Shown: positions 36,883-46,264 of the stretch, one piece after another
Position numbering within the stretch: the first letter of the stretch is position 1
Layout of the letters: the number at the start of each line of letters is the position of its first letter
From: Paenibacillus sp. NEAU-GSW1
GTDB lineage: Bacteria; Bacillota; Bacilli; Paenibacillales; Paenibacillaceae
Reading direction: 5' to 3'
Assembly: GCF_009737085.1 (NCBI RefSeq)
Contig: NZ_WOVL01000003.1
Coordinates: 62,001 to 126,000 of the forward strand
Length of the DNA: 64,000 nucleotides
Program-made: the position numbers and the translations under genes
Notes under the pieces: generated by a model
Database searches by the model: none
What the model was told of the DNA's origin: nothing
The model's input: only the letters and a program-made list of their open reading frames with translations

Positions 36883-38520
36883 ATGTTTAAACAACAATCG
36901 AAAGCACTGCTGCTCATGCTGCTGCTATTGTCAATTACACTTGCAGCCTGTTCCAGCACGAACAACAATAATGCCGGAAGCAACGCTTCTGCAAATAATA
37001 CAGAATCGGCAACGCCTGCGAGCAAAACGATTACAGTATCGTGGCCGCGCGATGTCGGCCCAATGAACCCTCACGTTTACAATCCATCCCAGCTCATTGC
37101 GCAGTCGATGATCTACGAGCCGCTAGTCAATTATAACGAGGGCGGTGAAGTGGTGCCTTTCTTGGCCGAATCGTGGACGATTTCCGAGGACGGCAAAACG
37201 TATTCGTTCAAACTTCGCCAGAACGTTAAATTTTCGGACGGAACGACGTTTAACGCAGCCGTTGCCAAGAAAAATTTCGATGCTGTCATGAAGCACACCG
37301 AAAACCACAGCTGGCTCGGTTTTATCAGCTTACTGGACAAAACCGAAGCGGTTGACGAATATACGTTCAATATTGTGTTGAAACAAGCCTATTCCCCAAC
37401 TTTGCAAGAACTGTCGGTCATTCGTCCGGTGCGCTTCCTTGGCGAAGCCGGCTTCCCGGATGACGGCGATACCTCGAAAGGCGTGAAGCAGCCTGTCGGA
37501 ACCGGTCCGTGGATGCTCACAGATTATAAAACAGACGAGTATGCGGAATTTACACGCAATCCTAATTATTGGGGCGAGCAGCCGAAAATCGATAAAGTTG
37601 TATTTAAAATCATTCCGGATGGCGACACGCGCGTTCTTGCCTTCGAAAAAGGCGAACTGGACTTGATCTACGGCGAAGGCGCGATCAGCATGGACGCATT
37701 TATGCAGCTCCAGGCTAACGACAACTATACAACGCAAATTTCCAGCCCGGTTGCGACAAGACAGCTGGTTATGAACACGACCAACGCTGCGCTTTCGGAT
37801 AAAAAAGTTCGTTTGGCGTTGCAGCAAGGCTTTAACAAAGATGCGATGGTACAAGGCATCACTTCCGGATTGGAAGAGACTGCGGACAGCTTATTGTCTT
37901 CCAACTTCCCATATGCGCAGACAAATTCCGCTCCGCTCGGCTACGATGTCGAGAAAGCGAAAGCCCTTTTGGACGAGGCGGGCTGGGTATTGCCGGAAGG
38001 CAAGTCGGTTCGCGAAAAAGACGGAAAACCATTGGAAGTGGAATTGATTTACGAAAAATCGGATCAAGTTATTAAGCCAATGGCCGAAACGCTTCAAGCA
38101 GAATGGGCGGCTATCGGCGTGAAGTTGAATATTTCGGGCCTTGAGCTTACAGAGCAAATCAAACGTTTCCGTGCAGGGCAATTCGATTTGTACTTCTTCA
38201 GCAACTACGGCGCACCGTACGATCCAAGCTCGTTCATTCATATCGTAGCGGAAAAAAGCTTCGGTATTGCAGAGGCTCTCGCTAACCTGCCGGTGAAGAA
38301 TGAACTCGACAAACAGGTACAAGAAGCGCTCACCACAACTGATGAGAATAAACGCAAACAATTGTATGCAGCTATTCAGACGACATTGCATGAAGAAGGC
38401 GCTCTTGTGCCAATCTCCTATATCAAAAAGACAGTTGTTCTTAACAAAAAAATTAGCGGCTTTGAATTCCCTGGAAGCCGAGACGACAACCCGTTCTCCA
38501 GCATCGAGTTAAATCCGTAA
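36883..38520 (+). CDS. NikA/CntA-like substrate-binding lipoprotein
   Basis: 545 residues. Lipobox LAACS at about 22-26 anchors it outside the membrane. The mature part belongs to the peptide/nickel binding family 5: VSWPRDVGPMNPHVYNPSQL is the NikA/CntA-type start, TGPWMLTDYK and FTRNPNYWG are family signatures, and RQLVMNT is the conserved stretch near the ligand. Such proteins bind nickel- or metal-opine complexes. It is first of six genes in the order binding protein, two permeases, ATPase, MFS, ATPase. The Fur box 35 bp upstream points to a metal-chelate rather than a peptide substrate. Confidence 0.88.
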   Translation: MFKQQSKALLLMLLLLSITLAACSSTNNNNAGSNASANNTESATPASKTITVSWPRDVGPMNPHVYNPSQLIAQSMIYEPLVNYNEGGEVVPFLAESWTISEDGKTYSFKLRQNVKFSDGTTFNAAVAKKNFDAVMKHTENHSWLGFISLLDKTEAVDEYTFNIVLKQAYSPTLQELSVIRPVRFLGEAGFPDDGDTSKGVKQPVGTGPWMLTDYKTDEYAEFTRNPNYWGEQPKIDKVVFKIIPDGDTRVLAFEKGELDLIYGEGAISMDAFMQLQANDNYTTQISSPVATRQLVMNTTNAALSDKKVRLALQQGFNKDAMVQGITSGLEETADSLLSSNFPYAQTNSAPLGYDVEKAKALLDEAGWVLPEGKSVREKDGKPLEVELIYEKSDQVIKPMAETLQAEWAAIGVKLNISGLELTEQIKRFRAGQFDLYFFSNYGAPYDPSSFIHIVAEKSFGIAEALANLPVKNELDKQVQEALTTTDENKRKQLYAAIQTTLHEEGALVPISYIKKTVVLNKKISGFEFPGSRDDNPFSSIELNP

Positions 38521-38535
38521 ACTAGGAGGAGCATT

Positions 38536-39480
38536 ATGGGCAGCTTTATCGGAAAACGGCTTCTGACCGTCATCCCCATTTTCCTATTTGCCACGCTTCT
38601 CACGTTCTTACTAATCTATCTCTCCCCGGTCGATCCCGCCGAAGCCTATTTGACGGCGGCACATATTCAACCGACCGAGGAGCTGCTGGAACAAAAAAGA
38701 CATGAGTTCGGCTTGGATCAGCCGCTGCTCGTTCAATACGCCCAATCCTTAATGAAGATGTGCCGACTCGATTTCGGCACATCTTATGTTTCGAACGAGC
38801 CCGTTTGGCACGAAATTGTTCTTCGATTGCCATCAACACTTCAGCTTGCCTTTAGCAGCATTGCGCTGGCTATACTTGTCAGCATACCGATCGGTTTTTT
38901 GGCGGCTATATACAAAAATAGCTTATTTGATCATCTTAGCCGGCTTCTTGCCTATTTCGGCGCATCGATTCCGCAATTTTGGCTCGGCTATTTATTAATC
39001 TATTTCTTTTCAGTCAAGCTGGACTTGTTTCCAGTGCAGGGAAAAGGCTCAATAGCGCATCTTGTGCTGCCATCCATTACGCTCGCGCTCGGTCTGATCG
39101 CTATTTATTCCCGGTTGCTGCGCACCAGCGTTCTAGAGCAACTGCAGGAGCCGTATGTCCTGTATGCTCGAACAAGAGGGATCAAGGAAAAAATCATACT
39201 AAGCAAGCATGTGCTGAAAATCGCTATTTCACCGATGCTTACTGGCCTTGGCATGAACTTAGGGAAGCTTCTCGCAGGAACGATAATCGCGGAAGAGATC
39301 TTCTCTTGGCCGGGCTTTGGCCGTTATTTTATCGAAGCGATATTTAATCGGGACATACCGGTCATTCAGGCATATGTACTCATTTCCGCTTTTCTGTTTA
39401 TTATTTGCAACCTGATCGTCGATCTTCTGCAAATGTATTTGGATCCGCGAGTTTCTTGGAAAGGAAGAACCGACCAGTGA
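38536..39480 (+). CDS. NikB/CntB-like ABC permease
   Basis: 314 residues with six membrane helices and the permease loop EKIILSKHVLKIAISPMLTG that docks the ATPase (EAA-like). N-terminal GKRLLTVIPIFLFATLLTFL is typical of the DppB/NikB group. AGGAGGAGC lies before ATG at 38536, 15 bp after the binding-protein gene. Its stop codon overlaps the GTG of the second permease. Confidence 0.9.
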   Translation: MGSFIGKRLLTVIPIFLFATLLTFLLIYLSPVDPAEAYLTAAHIQPTEELLEQKRHEFGLDQPLLVQYAQSLMKMCRLDFGTSYVSNEPVWHEIVLRLPSTLQLAFSSIALAILVSIPIGFLAAIYKNSLFDHLSRLLAYFGASIPQFWLGYLLIYFFSVKLDLFPVQGKGSIAHLVLPSITLALGLIAIYSRLLRTSVLEQLQEPYVLYARTRGIKEKIILSKHVLKIAISPMLTGLGMNLGKLLAGTIIAEEIFSWPGFGRYFIEAIFNRDIPVIQAYVLISAFLFIICNLIVDLLQMYLDPRVSWKGRTDQ

Positions 39481-40310
39481 TAGCGAGTATACGTAAAGGC
39501 CTCATGAGCCAGAAGACCGCAGCGATTTGCTCGGTTATTCTGGCTATCCTTTTTCTGCTTTCAATCTTGGCTCCTTGGATCGCTCCGCATGACCCGATAC
39601 ATGTTAATTTAGCGCTCAAACTGCAATCCCCTTCATGGGACTACCCGCTTGGCACAGACCAGCTCGGGCGATGCAATCTGTCCCGCCTGTTGTACGGATC
39701 GCGTATTTCACTTGGTTTCGCTTCTTTGATTTTTATCTCCTCGCTCCTGATTGGTTTGATAATCGGAACGTTCTCCGGATATAAAGGCGGAATGATTGAT
39801 CAAGTATTGATGCGATTGTGCGAAGGCGTCATGGCATTTCCTACGCTAGTGCTTGTACTCGGGCTAGTGGGAATTTTGGGTCCTGGCCTGCCGCAAGTAA
39901 TCCTGGCAATGGTCATGGTGCAGTGGGTCTATTACGCCCGTATGTTCCGCGGCATGGTGATCACTCTAAGAGAGCGTAATTTCATTACAGCAGCAAAAAT
40001 AAGCGGTTCCTCCCAGTGGACGATCATTAGGCGCCATATGATCCCGAATGTACTCCCTCCTATCGTCGTTATGGGAACGCTTGAAATCGGATGGGCTATT
40101 ATGGATATCGCCGCTATGTCGTTTCTCGGACTCGGCATTCAGCCTCCTTCACCGGAATGGGGATCGATGATTCACGAAGGCAAATCATATATCCGCAGCA
40201 ATCCTGAGCTTATGCTTTATCCGGGCGCTATGATTCTCATCATTGTCATGGCATTTAATATTTTAGGGGAAGCTTTGTCGGAGCGATTCGGCGTAAAACG
40301 ACGTTTTTGA
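39477..40310 (+). CDS. NikC/CntC-like ABC permease
   Basis: 277 residues. The GTG at 39477 overlaps the preceding TGA and has AAGGAAG 9 bp upstream, so it is preferred to an ATG nine codons later. DppC/NikC signatures: LAPWIAPHDP, YPLGTDQLGRCNLSRLLYGS, and the ATPase-docking loop FITAAKISGSSQWTIIRRHM. It forms the channel with the first permease. Confidence 0.9.
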   Translation: MIASIRKGLMSQKTAAICSVILAILFLLSILAPWIAPHDPIHVNLALKLQSPSWDYPLGTDQLGRCNLSRLLYGSRISLGFASLIFISSLLIGLIIGTFSGYKGGMIDQVLMRLCEGVMAFPTLVLVLGLVGILGPGLPQVILAMVMVQWVYYARMFRGMVITLRERNFITAAKISGSSQWTIIRRHMIPNVLPPIVVMGTLEIGWAIMDIAAMSFLGLGIQPPSPEWGSMIHEGKSYIRSNPELMLYPGAMILIIVMAFNILGEALSERFGVKRRF

Positions 40311-40324
40311 AAGGATGAGGCCAA

Positions 40325-41158
40325 GTGACAGCACAACCTAACGCAATATTGCAGGTTAACGGCCTGCGAGTAACGGCGAAAACCGCTCAAGGTGAAACGC
40401 CTCTTGTGCATGCTGTCGATTTTGAGCTGCAGCCCGGCCGCGTGCTTGGCCTGATTGGCGAAAGCGGATGCGGCAAAACGATAACAAGCATGTCTATACT
40501 GCAGCTGCTAGATCGGAAAACGACGAATGTCGAAGGCAGCATTCGGTTGAATGGACGCGAACTAAACGGGATTCGCCCGGAAGCGATGCGAGCGATTCGC
40601 GGGAAAGAAATTGCGCTTATTATGCAAAATCCGATGAATGCTTTCAGTCCTGTACTGACCATCGGCAATCAATTAATCGAAACGATCCGCACCCATACGT
40701 CGCTTTCCAAAAAGCACGCTTATGAGTTGGCAGTCTCTTCACTGCATGGCGTGAATTTGTCTGATCCTGCGGGCATTATGAAACAATATCCATTTCAACT
40801 GAGCGGAGGAATGCTGCAAAGGGTCATGATTGCGACAGCCATCTCCCTTCGCCCCTCGGTTATTATTGCCGACGAGCCGACTACCGCGCTGGATGTGCAC
40901 AATCAGTTGCGGATATTGCGTCAGCTCGAGCATATCCGCGCAGAATACGGCACTTCTATTCTGCTAATAACCCACGATTTGGGTGTCATTGCGGAAATGG
41001 CCGACGAGGTTGCCGTTATGCAGCAAGGGAGAATCGTCGAGAAAGCGGACGTCTTTCAGTTGTTCGATCATCCTCAGCATGAGTATACGCAACAGCTGCT
41101 GAACGCGCGGCTTTCGTTCTCCATTAACCGGCAAGCTGAGGAGTTTATATTGGCATGA
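40325..41158 (+). CDS. NikD/CntD-like ABC ATPase
   Basis: 277 residues, GTG start with GGATGAGG upstream. Walker A is GESGCGKT, the signature motif is FQLSGGMLQRV, and Walker B is IIADEPTTALD with a following ITHDLG switch His. The C-terminus has the DppD-type HEYTQQLL segment. It energises the importer together with the ATPase at 42366. Its stop overlaps the ATG of the MFS gene (ATGA), so translation is coupled. Confidence 0.92.
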   Translation: MTAQPNAILQVNGLRVTAKTAQGETPLVHAVDFELQPGRVLGLIGESGCGKTITSMSILQLLDRKTTNVEGSIRLNGRELNGIRPEAMRAIRGKEIALIMQNPMNAFSPVLTIGNQLIETIRTHTSLSKKHAYELAVSSLHGVNLSDPAGIMKQYPFQLSGGMLQRVMIATAISLRPSVIIADEPTTALDVHNQLRILRQLEHIRAEYGTSILLITHDLGVIAEMADEVAVMQQGRIVEKADVFQLFDHPQHEYTQQLLNARLSFSINRQAEEFILA

Positions 41159-42369
41159 ATGTAAAGAATGCATCCGAGAAAACGGGAGCTGCGGTCGCAA
41201 AGGGGAACAATCATCCCTTCGGGCTAAAAGCCATTCAAATTTATAGTATGGCGGTACTGTTTTATACAACCAGCCATCTATTGCTTATTCTGCTGCCGCT
41301 TAGCTCAAATAAGCTGGGAGCAACGCCGGCGCAGATCGGCTTAATTATGGGAGCCTATATGTTCACTTCGATGTTTTTGCGGCCGATTGCCGGCAAAATC
41401 GTCGACAAGCTGGGTACGAAACGGATCTTCATCGCAACGCTAATCCTGAATGCGGTTGTATTGTCGTTATATTCGTTTCAAGAGCTATGGCTTTTTGCCG
41501 GGCTGCGGATTGTGCAAGGCGCAGTCCTTTCCTTTTTTTCCATGGTATCGCATCTTATGATTATTGAGGCGCTGCCGGAAGACGCGCGCGGACAGGGCCT
41601 GTCCCTGTTTTCGCTATCGTCTATGCTGCCTTACACGTACGGTCCGTTTCTCGTCCTCTTTTTCATTGATAAAGTGCCGACAACGGACATATTTCTGGCA
41701 CTCATCCCTCTCGGTCTGGCAACGCTTATCATTGGCTTAAATGTCCGGTTGCCTGAGCTTCAAAACCATAATCATATGCAGGAAGACGCGGCTTTGGATG
41801 AGAGCTATAAGGGATGGCGTGACCGAAAGCTGCTGTTCTCTTCCGTCCTTATGCTGCTTGCATCGGCCGTTATCGGCACAATAGCCGCGTTTCTTCCGCT
41901 CTATTTGGAGAAGCGCGGATTGCCCTATGCCGGCTTCTATTTTCTAACGGAAACCGCCGTTCTGATCGTTCTTCGATTTTTCGGGAGAAAGCTGATTCCA
42001 ACGGAAACCCGGTTCCCTTTCAAAATCGTCGTTCTGCTCCTCTTTCTGATGACAGCCGCCGTTGGATTGCTTCGGATAGCCGACTCGCTGACGGTCGTTC
42101 TGCTTGCCGCTGTCTGCAACGGGATCGCATTATCGATGCTGTATCCAACTTTGCTTACCTATGTGTCGTTTATTGTGCCTGAAAAGTATAGAGGGCAAGG
42201 AATCGGATTATTTATTGCAGCGGCCGACTTTGGTGCTTCAGTCGGTATCTGGACGTTAAGCCTGTTGGCGAATGCGTACTCCTATGATGCGATGTTTTCA
42301 AGCTGTATCGGGATTGGCGGGGCGGCTCTGCTGCTGCTTTTCAGTTATCGAAGATTGGGGGTTAGATGA
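41155..42369 (+). CDS. MFS exporter inside the importer operon (CntE-like)
   Basis: 404 residues, twelve membrane helices, with GAYMF, GTKRIF, RGQGLSLFSLSSM and LYPTLLTYVSF signatures. It is a paralogue of the divergent MFS protein at 35449. Staphylopine-type systems pair a CntABCDF importer with a CntE exporter in one operon, and this gene lies between the two ATPase genes with overlaps on both sides. It probably exports a chelator or a related compound; the compound cannot be told from the sequence. Confidence 0.75.
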   Translation: MNVKNASEKTGAAVAKGNNHPFGLKAIQIYSMAVLFYTTSHLLLILLPLSSNKLGATPAQIGLIMGAYMFTSMFLRPIAGKIVDKLGTKRIFIATLILNAVVLSLYSFQELWLFAGLRIVQGAVLSFFSMVSHLMIIEALPEDARGQGLSLFSLSSMLPYTYGPFLVLFFIDKVPTTDIFLALIPLGLATLIIGLNVRLPELQNHNHMQEDAALDESYKGWRDRKLLFSSVLMLLASAVIGTIAAFLPLYLEKRGLPYAGFYFLTETAVLIVLRFFGRKLIPTETRFPFKIVVLLLFLMTAAVGLLRIADSLTVVLLAAVCNGIALSMLYPTLLTYVSFIVPEKYRGQGIGLFIAAADFGASVGIWTLSLLANAYSYDAMFSSCIGIGGAALLLLFSYRRLGVR

Positions 42370-43178
42370 TGAGTCTGCTTCAAGTAAACCAAGTTACGCA
42401 CAGGTATACGTCAGCCAATTTATTCAGAAAAGAAAAAGGAGCAACCGTGCTTTCCGACGTCTCCCTCTCAATCGAGCCTGGCCAATGCCTCGGTCTGCTT
42501 GGAACGAGCGGTGCGGGCAAGAGCACGCTGGGCAGGGTCATTCTTGGTTTGGAAAAGCCGCAAAAGGGACAAATTTTGTTTCAAGGCATCGATCTGTATG
42601 CTTCAAGTGCTTCAGAACGCAAAAGGCTTCGCCGTGATTTGCAGGTTGTGTTTCAAGATTGCTACTCCTCCGTCAATCCGAAAATGAATGCGGAGCAAAT
42701 CATCGGAGAGCCGCTTCAAAACTATGAGAAGTTAACGAGGCAGGAGCAGATACGCCGGGTGGAAGAGCTCCTGGAAATCGTCGGTCTAAAGCCGGAGGAT
42801 CGCAAAAAGCATCCCCACCAGTTCAGCGGCGGGCAACTGCAAAGGATCAATATTGCGAGGGCGATTGCGTTGAAGCCGAAGCTGATCGTGCTTGACGAAG
42901 CTGTAAGCAGTCTGGATATGGTTAACCAATCGGCTGTTCTCGCTTTATTAAGCGATTTAAGAAGGAATTTCGGCATGTCCTATTTGTTTATTACTCACGA
43001 CATAAAGGCCGCATACCACATTTCCGATGCGTTAGCGGTCATGGAGCAAGGCAAGCTGGCCGTCTATAGTGAAGATAAAGAGCAATTCATGCAGCTGCAG
43101 CACCCAAGCGTGCAAATGCTTTTACAATCCATGCTTCCGGAACACCCCCGCTTTCGAACCGTAAAAGGGGCTAATTAA
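42366..43178 (+). CDS. NikE/CntF-like ABC ATPase
   Basis: 270 residues. Walker A GTSGAGKST, signature FSGGQLQRI, Walker B LIVLDEAVSSLD (the usual DEP is DEA here), and ITHDI. It is the second ATPase, OppF-like, of the importer and ends the operon. It overlaps the MFS gene by 4 bp and is followed by a strong terminator. The Ala in place of Pro after the catalytic Glu is known in some OppF/NikE proteins and need not matter. Confidence 0.9.
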   Translation: MMSLLQVNQVTHRYTSANLFRKEKGATVLSDVSLSIEPGQCLGLLGTSGAGKSTLGRVILGLEKPQKGQILFQGIDLYASSASERKRLRRDLQVVFQDCYSSVNPKMNAEQIIGEPLQNYEKLTRQEQIRRVEELLEIVGLKPEDRKKHPHQFSGGQLQRINIARAIALKPKLIVLDEAVSSLDMVNQSAVLALLSDLRRNFGMSYLFITHDIKAAYHISDALAVMEQGKLAVYSEDKEQFMQLQHPSVQMLLQSMLPEHPRFRTVKGAN

Positions 43179-43186
43179 AAAAGGAA

Positions 43187-43216
43187 AAATGCGCAGCCCG
43201 CGAAGGCTGCGCATTT
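43187..43216. terminator. Bidirectional terminator after the importer operon
   Basis: AAATGCGCAGCC (43187-43198) pairs with GGCTGCGCATTT (43205-43216) around a six-base loop; it also serves the convergent cellulase gene. Confidence 0.9.
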
Positions 43217-43231
43217 CTTTTACTAAAAATA

Positions 43232-44983
43232 TTAGGAAGCAATACCCGTAATGCTCGTTCCGCTTTTCGTAATGGTGTACGTAATGACATTGCCGCTCCA
43301 GAAATGAAATTTCAAATTCACTTGGCCATCGTTCACTTCATTAAAGAAGGCCGGCAGCAATTTTATTTCGTTCGTATCGTAGGATGGCGTAAAGGCGTAG
43401 CCGAATTCCTTGAATGCTGTCCAGCTCTGCGGTCCGGCATAGCCGCCAGTTGTATATTCCGCTTCCATTGTCGCGAGACGATCGCCATTGAACGAAGTCG
43501 GAATGGAGAATGTGCTTGCAATGCCGTTATAGCTGTACAATACTGGCGTATTGTAGCGCAGCACATGGAAGCGCCAATCCGGTCCTTTATTGAACTGCGC
43601 GGTCAACACAGCGTTCTCGCCAAGCTGTCCTGAATCCGTCACTTTGGAAAGGAAGCTTGCTTTAAATGTCAGCACATCGCCGTCCAGCGTATAGTCATCG
43701 CCTTTGTTCAGCTTTTTGCCGTTCGATTCGATGCCGGTTAACTGGTTGCCGTTCAAATTCAGCGCAACAGACGTATCCTGAACCGCTTCGTCTTTCTTGA
43801 CATAGATAAGATCGGATGCAGCGGTGGAGGAACGGCCCTTCAAGCCCATATTCAAAATATTGAACAGCTCCGTATCCGACCATTTATAAGTCGTTCGGTT
43901 GAAATGCTGTCCGTTGTCCCACAGCATTTGGGTAATTTTCTTTTCTTTCAAATAAGAAGTGAGGAACTCGAAATACTTCAGTTTTTCGCCTTGTTCAATC
44001 GTGCCGATATTTTTATCGAAGCCCAGCAGGCCGAATTCGCCAAGCACGACAGGGATGCCTTTTGCGACAAGCGTATTGTAGGCTCGGTCGAAGGTTTGTG
44101 TCAGATCGTTCTTCGCATTGTCGTCAAAACGCGTTCCGCCGGCAACGTTGACGCTAAATGGCCAGTAGCCGTAGTAATGAATCGTTGCAATCAGATTCGG
44201 ATCGTTCAGCTTGGTAATCGTTTTGTAAAGCTCGTCCAGGCCCGCTTGTGTCCCGGATGTTGCATACGTCGGCAGCACAATCGGCCGCTCGGCATTATTC
44301 GCGCCGGAATCGCGTACGATTTGGTGCATCGAAGTGTTAAGCTCGTCCAGCAGCGCAAAGTCCGCCGTTGTCGCATCGCCCCAGCCGTCGTTGAAGCGCG
44401 GCTCATTAATGCTCTCGAACATCAGCTTATTGGAATGGTTTTTGAACCGCTCGGCAATTTGCGTCCATCCGGCATTATAACGGGCAAGCACCCCGTCATG
44501 ATCCGTTCCCATCGTTTTCACCCACAGCCATGAATCGTGATGCATATTGATCATGACGTACAAGCCTTCATCCAGCGACCAATCAACGACTTCCTCGACA
44601 CGGTCCATGAATGCCGGGTCGATCTTATAGGCAGGAGCATTTCCCATGCGCTGCTGCCATGTGATCGGAATCCGGATACTCTTATAGCCTTGAGCGGCGA
44701 TCTGATGAATGAGCTCCTTCGTCACTCGCGGATTGCCCCAGGAGGTTTCATCTTCGCCTGTCGCATCCAGCGTATTGCCGAGATTCCAGCCAGGCTGCAT
44801 CGCTTCTGCATACTGTTGCATCGTTTGCTGACTGCCCCCGCTATGATTGCCGCGCTCCGGTCCGTTGCTCTCATTCCCTTTCGCAGCGGCGCTCATCGAG
44901 GTTGAGAAAAGCGCAACCAGCAGCGTTGCGATTAGAAAAATGGACAACCTGGACTTCTTGTTTACTGTTTTCAATCCATTCAC
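43232..44983 (-). CDS. Secreted GH5 endoglucanase with X2 and CBM46-like modules
   Basis: 583 residues from GTG at 44983; a TTG three codons in has better-placed GGGGTG and may be the true start. Signal peptide to about 34 (SMSAAAKG). The GH5 subfamily 4-like barrel (about 55-390) starts with MQPGWNLGNTLDATG; acid/base is Glu194 in ESINEPRF and nucleophile Glu316 in VVLGEFGL. A CBM_X2 Ig-like module (about 400-480; GNQLTGIESNGKKLNKGDDY) and a CBM46-like module (about 485-583) follow. This architecture cuts beta-1,4-glucan, including mixed-linkage glucan or xyloglucan. A cre site lies upstream. It converges with the importer operon. Confidence 0.93.
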   Translation of the reverse strand: MNGLKTVNKKSRLSIFLIATLLVALFSTSMSAAAKGNESNGPERGNHSGGSQQTMQQYAEAMQPGWNLGNTLDATGEDETSWGNPRVTKELIHQIAAQGYKSIRIPITWQQRMGNAPAYKIDPAFMDRVEEVVDWSLDEGLYVMINMHHDSWLWVKTMGTDHDGVLARYNAGWTQIAERFKNHSNKLMFESINEPRFNDGWGDATTADFALLDELNTSMHQIVRDSGANNAERPIVLPTYATSGTQAGLDELYKTITKLNDPNLIATIHYYGYWPFSVNVAGGTRFDDNAKNDLTQTFDRAYNTLVAKGIPVVLGEFGLLGFDKNIGTIEQGEKLKYFEFLTSYLKEKKITQMLWDNGQHFNRTTYKWSDTELFNILNMGLKGRSSTAASDLIYVKKDEAVQDTSVALNLNGNQLTGIESNGKKLNKGDDYTLDGDVLTFKASFLSKVTDSGQLGENAVLTAQFNKGPDWRFHVLRYNTPVLYSYNGIASTFSIPTSFNGDRLATMEAEYTTGGYAGPQSWTAFKEFGYAFTPSYDTNEIKLLPAFFNEVNDGQVNLKFHFWSGNVITYTITKSGTSITGIAS

Positions 44984-45011
44984 CCCATCATTTGTTGGTA
45001 TCTTACTATAA

Positions 45012-45025
45012 AGTAAGCGCTGTCA
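45012..45025. promoter_or_regulatory. cre site (CcpA) upstream of the cellulase gene
   Basis: On the minus strand TGACAGCGCTTACT matches TGWAARCGYTWNCW at 13 of 14 positions, 29 bp before the cellulase start. Catabolite repression of the cellulase is expected, as for the xylanase. Confidence 0.7.
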
Positions 45026-45178
45026 TTCTTGTTGCTGCTTTTTATTCACCTCCTAACGCTTTTTGTATTTCCGTATTTACTATTCGATTAGAGGATGTGA
45101 ATTCCTTTGATTATTTTACATTTTATGGTACGGTTTTCGTTCTCACTTTTCGAACAAAAAACGGTTGCATTCTCCGCT

Positions 45179-45233
45179 GAAACGATGAATGTAGTCAATT
45201 ACAGGTTGACATATCGTTTCATTATAGTAAATT
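45179..45233 (+). promoter_or_regulatory. Promoter with flanking inverted repeat before a small membrane protein gene
   Basis: TTGACA (45206-45211) and TAAATT (45228-45233) are 16 bp apart. GAAACGAT (45179-45186) is repeated inverted as ATCGTTTC (45213-45220), which falls in the spacer, so a repressor bound there would block the promoter. Confidence 0.5.
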
Positions 45234-45282
45234 ATTTACTAGTTGCAGCGTGAACTTGAAACATGCATGGGAGGCTCTTCAT

Positions 45283-45570
45283 TTGGAAATCAAAGCAAGC
45301 AAGTCTAAAGGGTTCATGTGGCATTTCATGATTGTCGTTGTGATAGAGCTGTCCGTATGGATGTTGTATGGCGGGATCTTCTTCCTCTGTGTGTGCATAC
45401 TCGGTCTGAGCTTTGGAGGCGTCATGTATCTGTATCCGAAAATGTTCGATCATCTATATTTCATTTACCATTTATTAGCTCCTTGCAGCTTTCTATTCCC
45501 GGCAATCTATGCAGCGATCGTTTTCTTTTACAGGCGGCGCAAGAAAAAAGAGACGCTTAAACAAGTATAA
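45283..45570 (+). CDS. Small hypothetical membrane protein
   Basis: 95 residues from a TTG at 45283 with GGGAGG 7 bp upstream; an ATG in the same frame at 45250 has no ribosome site. Two membrane helices are clear (FMIVVVIELSVWMLYGGIFF extended to VCILGL, and LAPCSFLFPAIYAAIVFFY) and the tail is RRRKKKETLKQ, so both ends probably face the cytoplasm. I do not recognise the family. It has its own promoter with an inverted repeat. The VOC-type gene follows 109 bp later on the same strand. Confidence 0.55.
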   Translation: MEIKASKSKGFMWHFMIVVVIELSVWMLYGGIFFLCVCILGLSFGGVMYLYPKMFDHLYFIYHLLAPCSFLFPAIYAAIVFFYRRRKKKETLKQV

Positions 45571-45679
45571 TTCGCGGAAGCTAACAAACATTTCTCCGAC
45601 CCACAACGGTTATTTCCGGGCAGGAAAGGCAAACCTATTGAAAGAAAGTAATAGAGAAGACGAACCATCGGAGGTTGTA

Positions 45680-46075
45680 ATGGGAAGAATCATCCATTTT
45701 GAGGTTCACGTAGACGACATGGAGCGCGCGAAAAAGTTTTATGGCGACGTATTTGACTGGACCTTTGAAGATTGGAGCGAGTATGCGGGAGTACCCTACT
45801 TCGGCGCAGTGACCGGCGATGCAAATGAGCCTGGAATCAACGGCGCTTTAATGAAACGGATGGGTGCCTCCCCGCAATCAGGACAAGCTATGAATGGCTT
45901 CGTCTGCACGATGGGGATCGAAGACTACGATGCTGTCGAAGCCAAAATTTTAAAGCTCGGCGGCGTTGTCGCACTGCCTAAGCATGCGCTGCCCGGTATG
46001 GCTTGGCAAGGGTATTACATGGACACCGAAGGCAATGTGTTCGGGATTCATCAGCCTGATGTGAATGCAAAGTAG
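45680..46075 (+). CDS. VOC (glyoxalase/bleomycin resistance fold) family protein
   Basis: 131 residues from ATG at 45680, with CGGAGG 6 bp upstream. The betaalphabetabetabeta pattern is seen: IIHFEVHVDDMERAKKFYGD at the start, and YYMDTEGNVFGIHQPD at the end, where the metal-ligand Glu normally sits. Short VOC proteins of this kind are of unknown substrate, sometimes lyases or dioxygenase-like. It is followed by a strong terminator. Confidence 0.85.
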   Translation: MGRIIHFEVHVDDMERAKKFYGDVFDWTFEDWSEYAGVPYFGAVTGDANEPGINGALMKRMGASPQSGQAMNGFVCTMGIEDYDAVEAKILKLGGVVALPKHALPGMAWQGYYMDTEGNVFGIHQPDVNAK

Positions 46076-46097
46076 CAATCTGCCTTAAATGAATAAG

Positions 46098-46127
46098 AGC
46101 CCGGCCTCGTGAGGCCGGGCTTTGTTT
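46098..46127 (+). terminator. Terminator of the VOC gene
   Basis: AGCCCGGCCTC and GAGGCCGGGCT form an 11-bp stem with a two-base loop, followed by TTGTTTG. Confidence 0.85.
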
Positions 46128-46264
46128 GTGCGGGAAGTTATCGGGGTTTCACTGCGTCTTCCGCGACGCACTCTTCCACACATCCATCAACGCCCTGCCA
46201 CGGCATCCTTCCATGCCTCCTGCTCATGCATCTTTCGGCGCCTCCTGCCATGGCTCCTGCAAAA

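Noticed and set aside
43232..44983. The cellulase as a pseudogene because its start is uncertain
   Set aside because: Only the choice between GTG at 44983 and TTG at 44974 is open; both keep the signal peptide and all catalytic residues.
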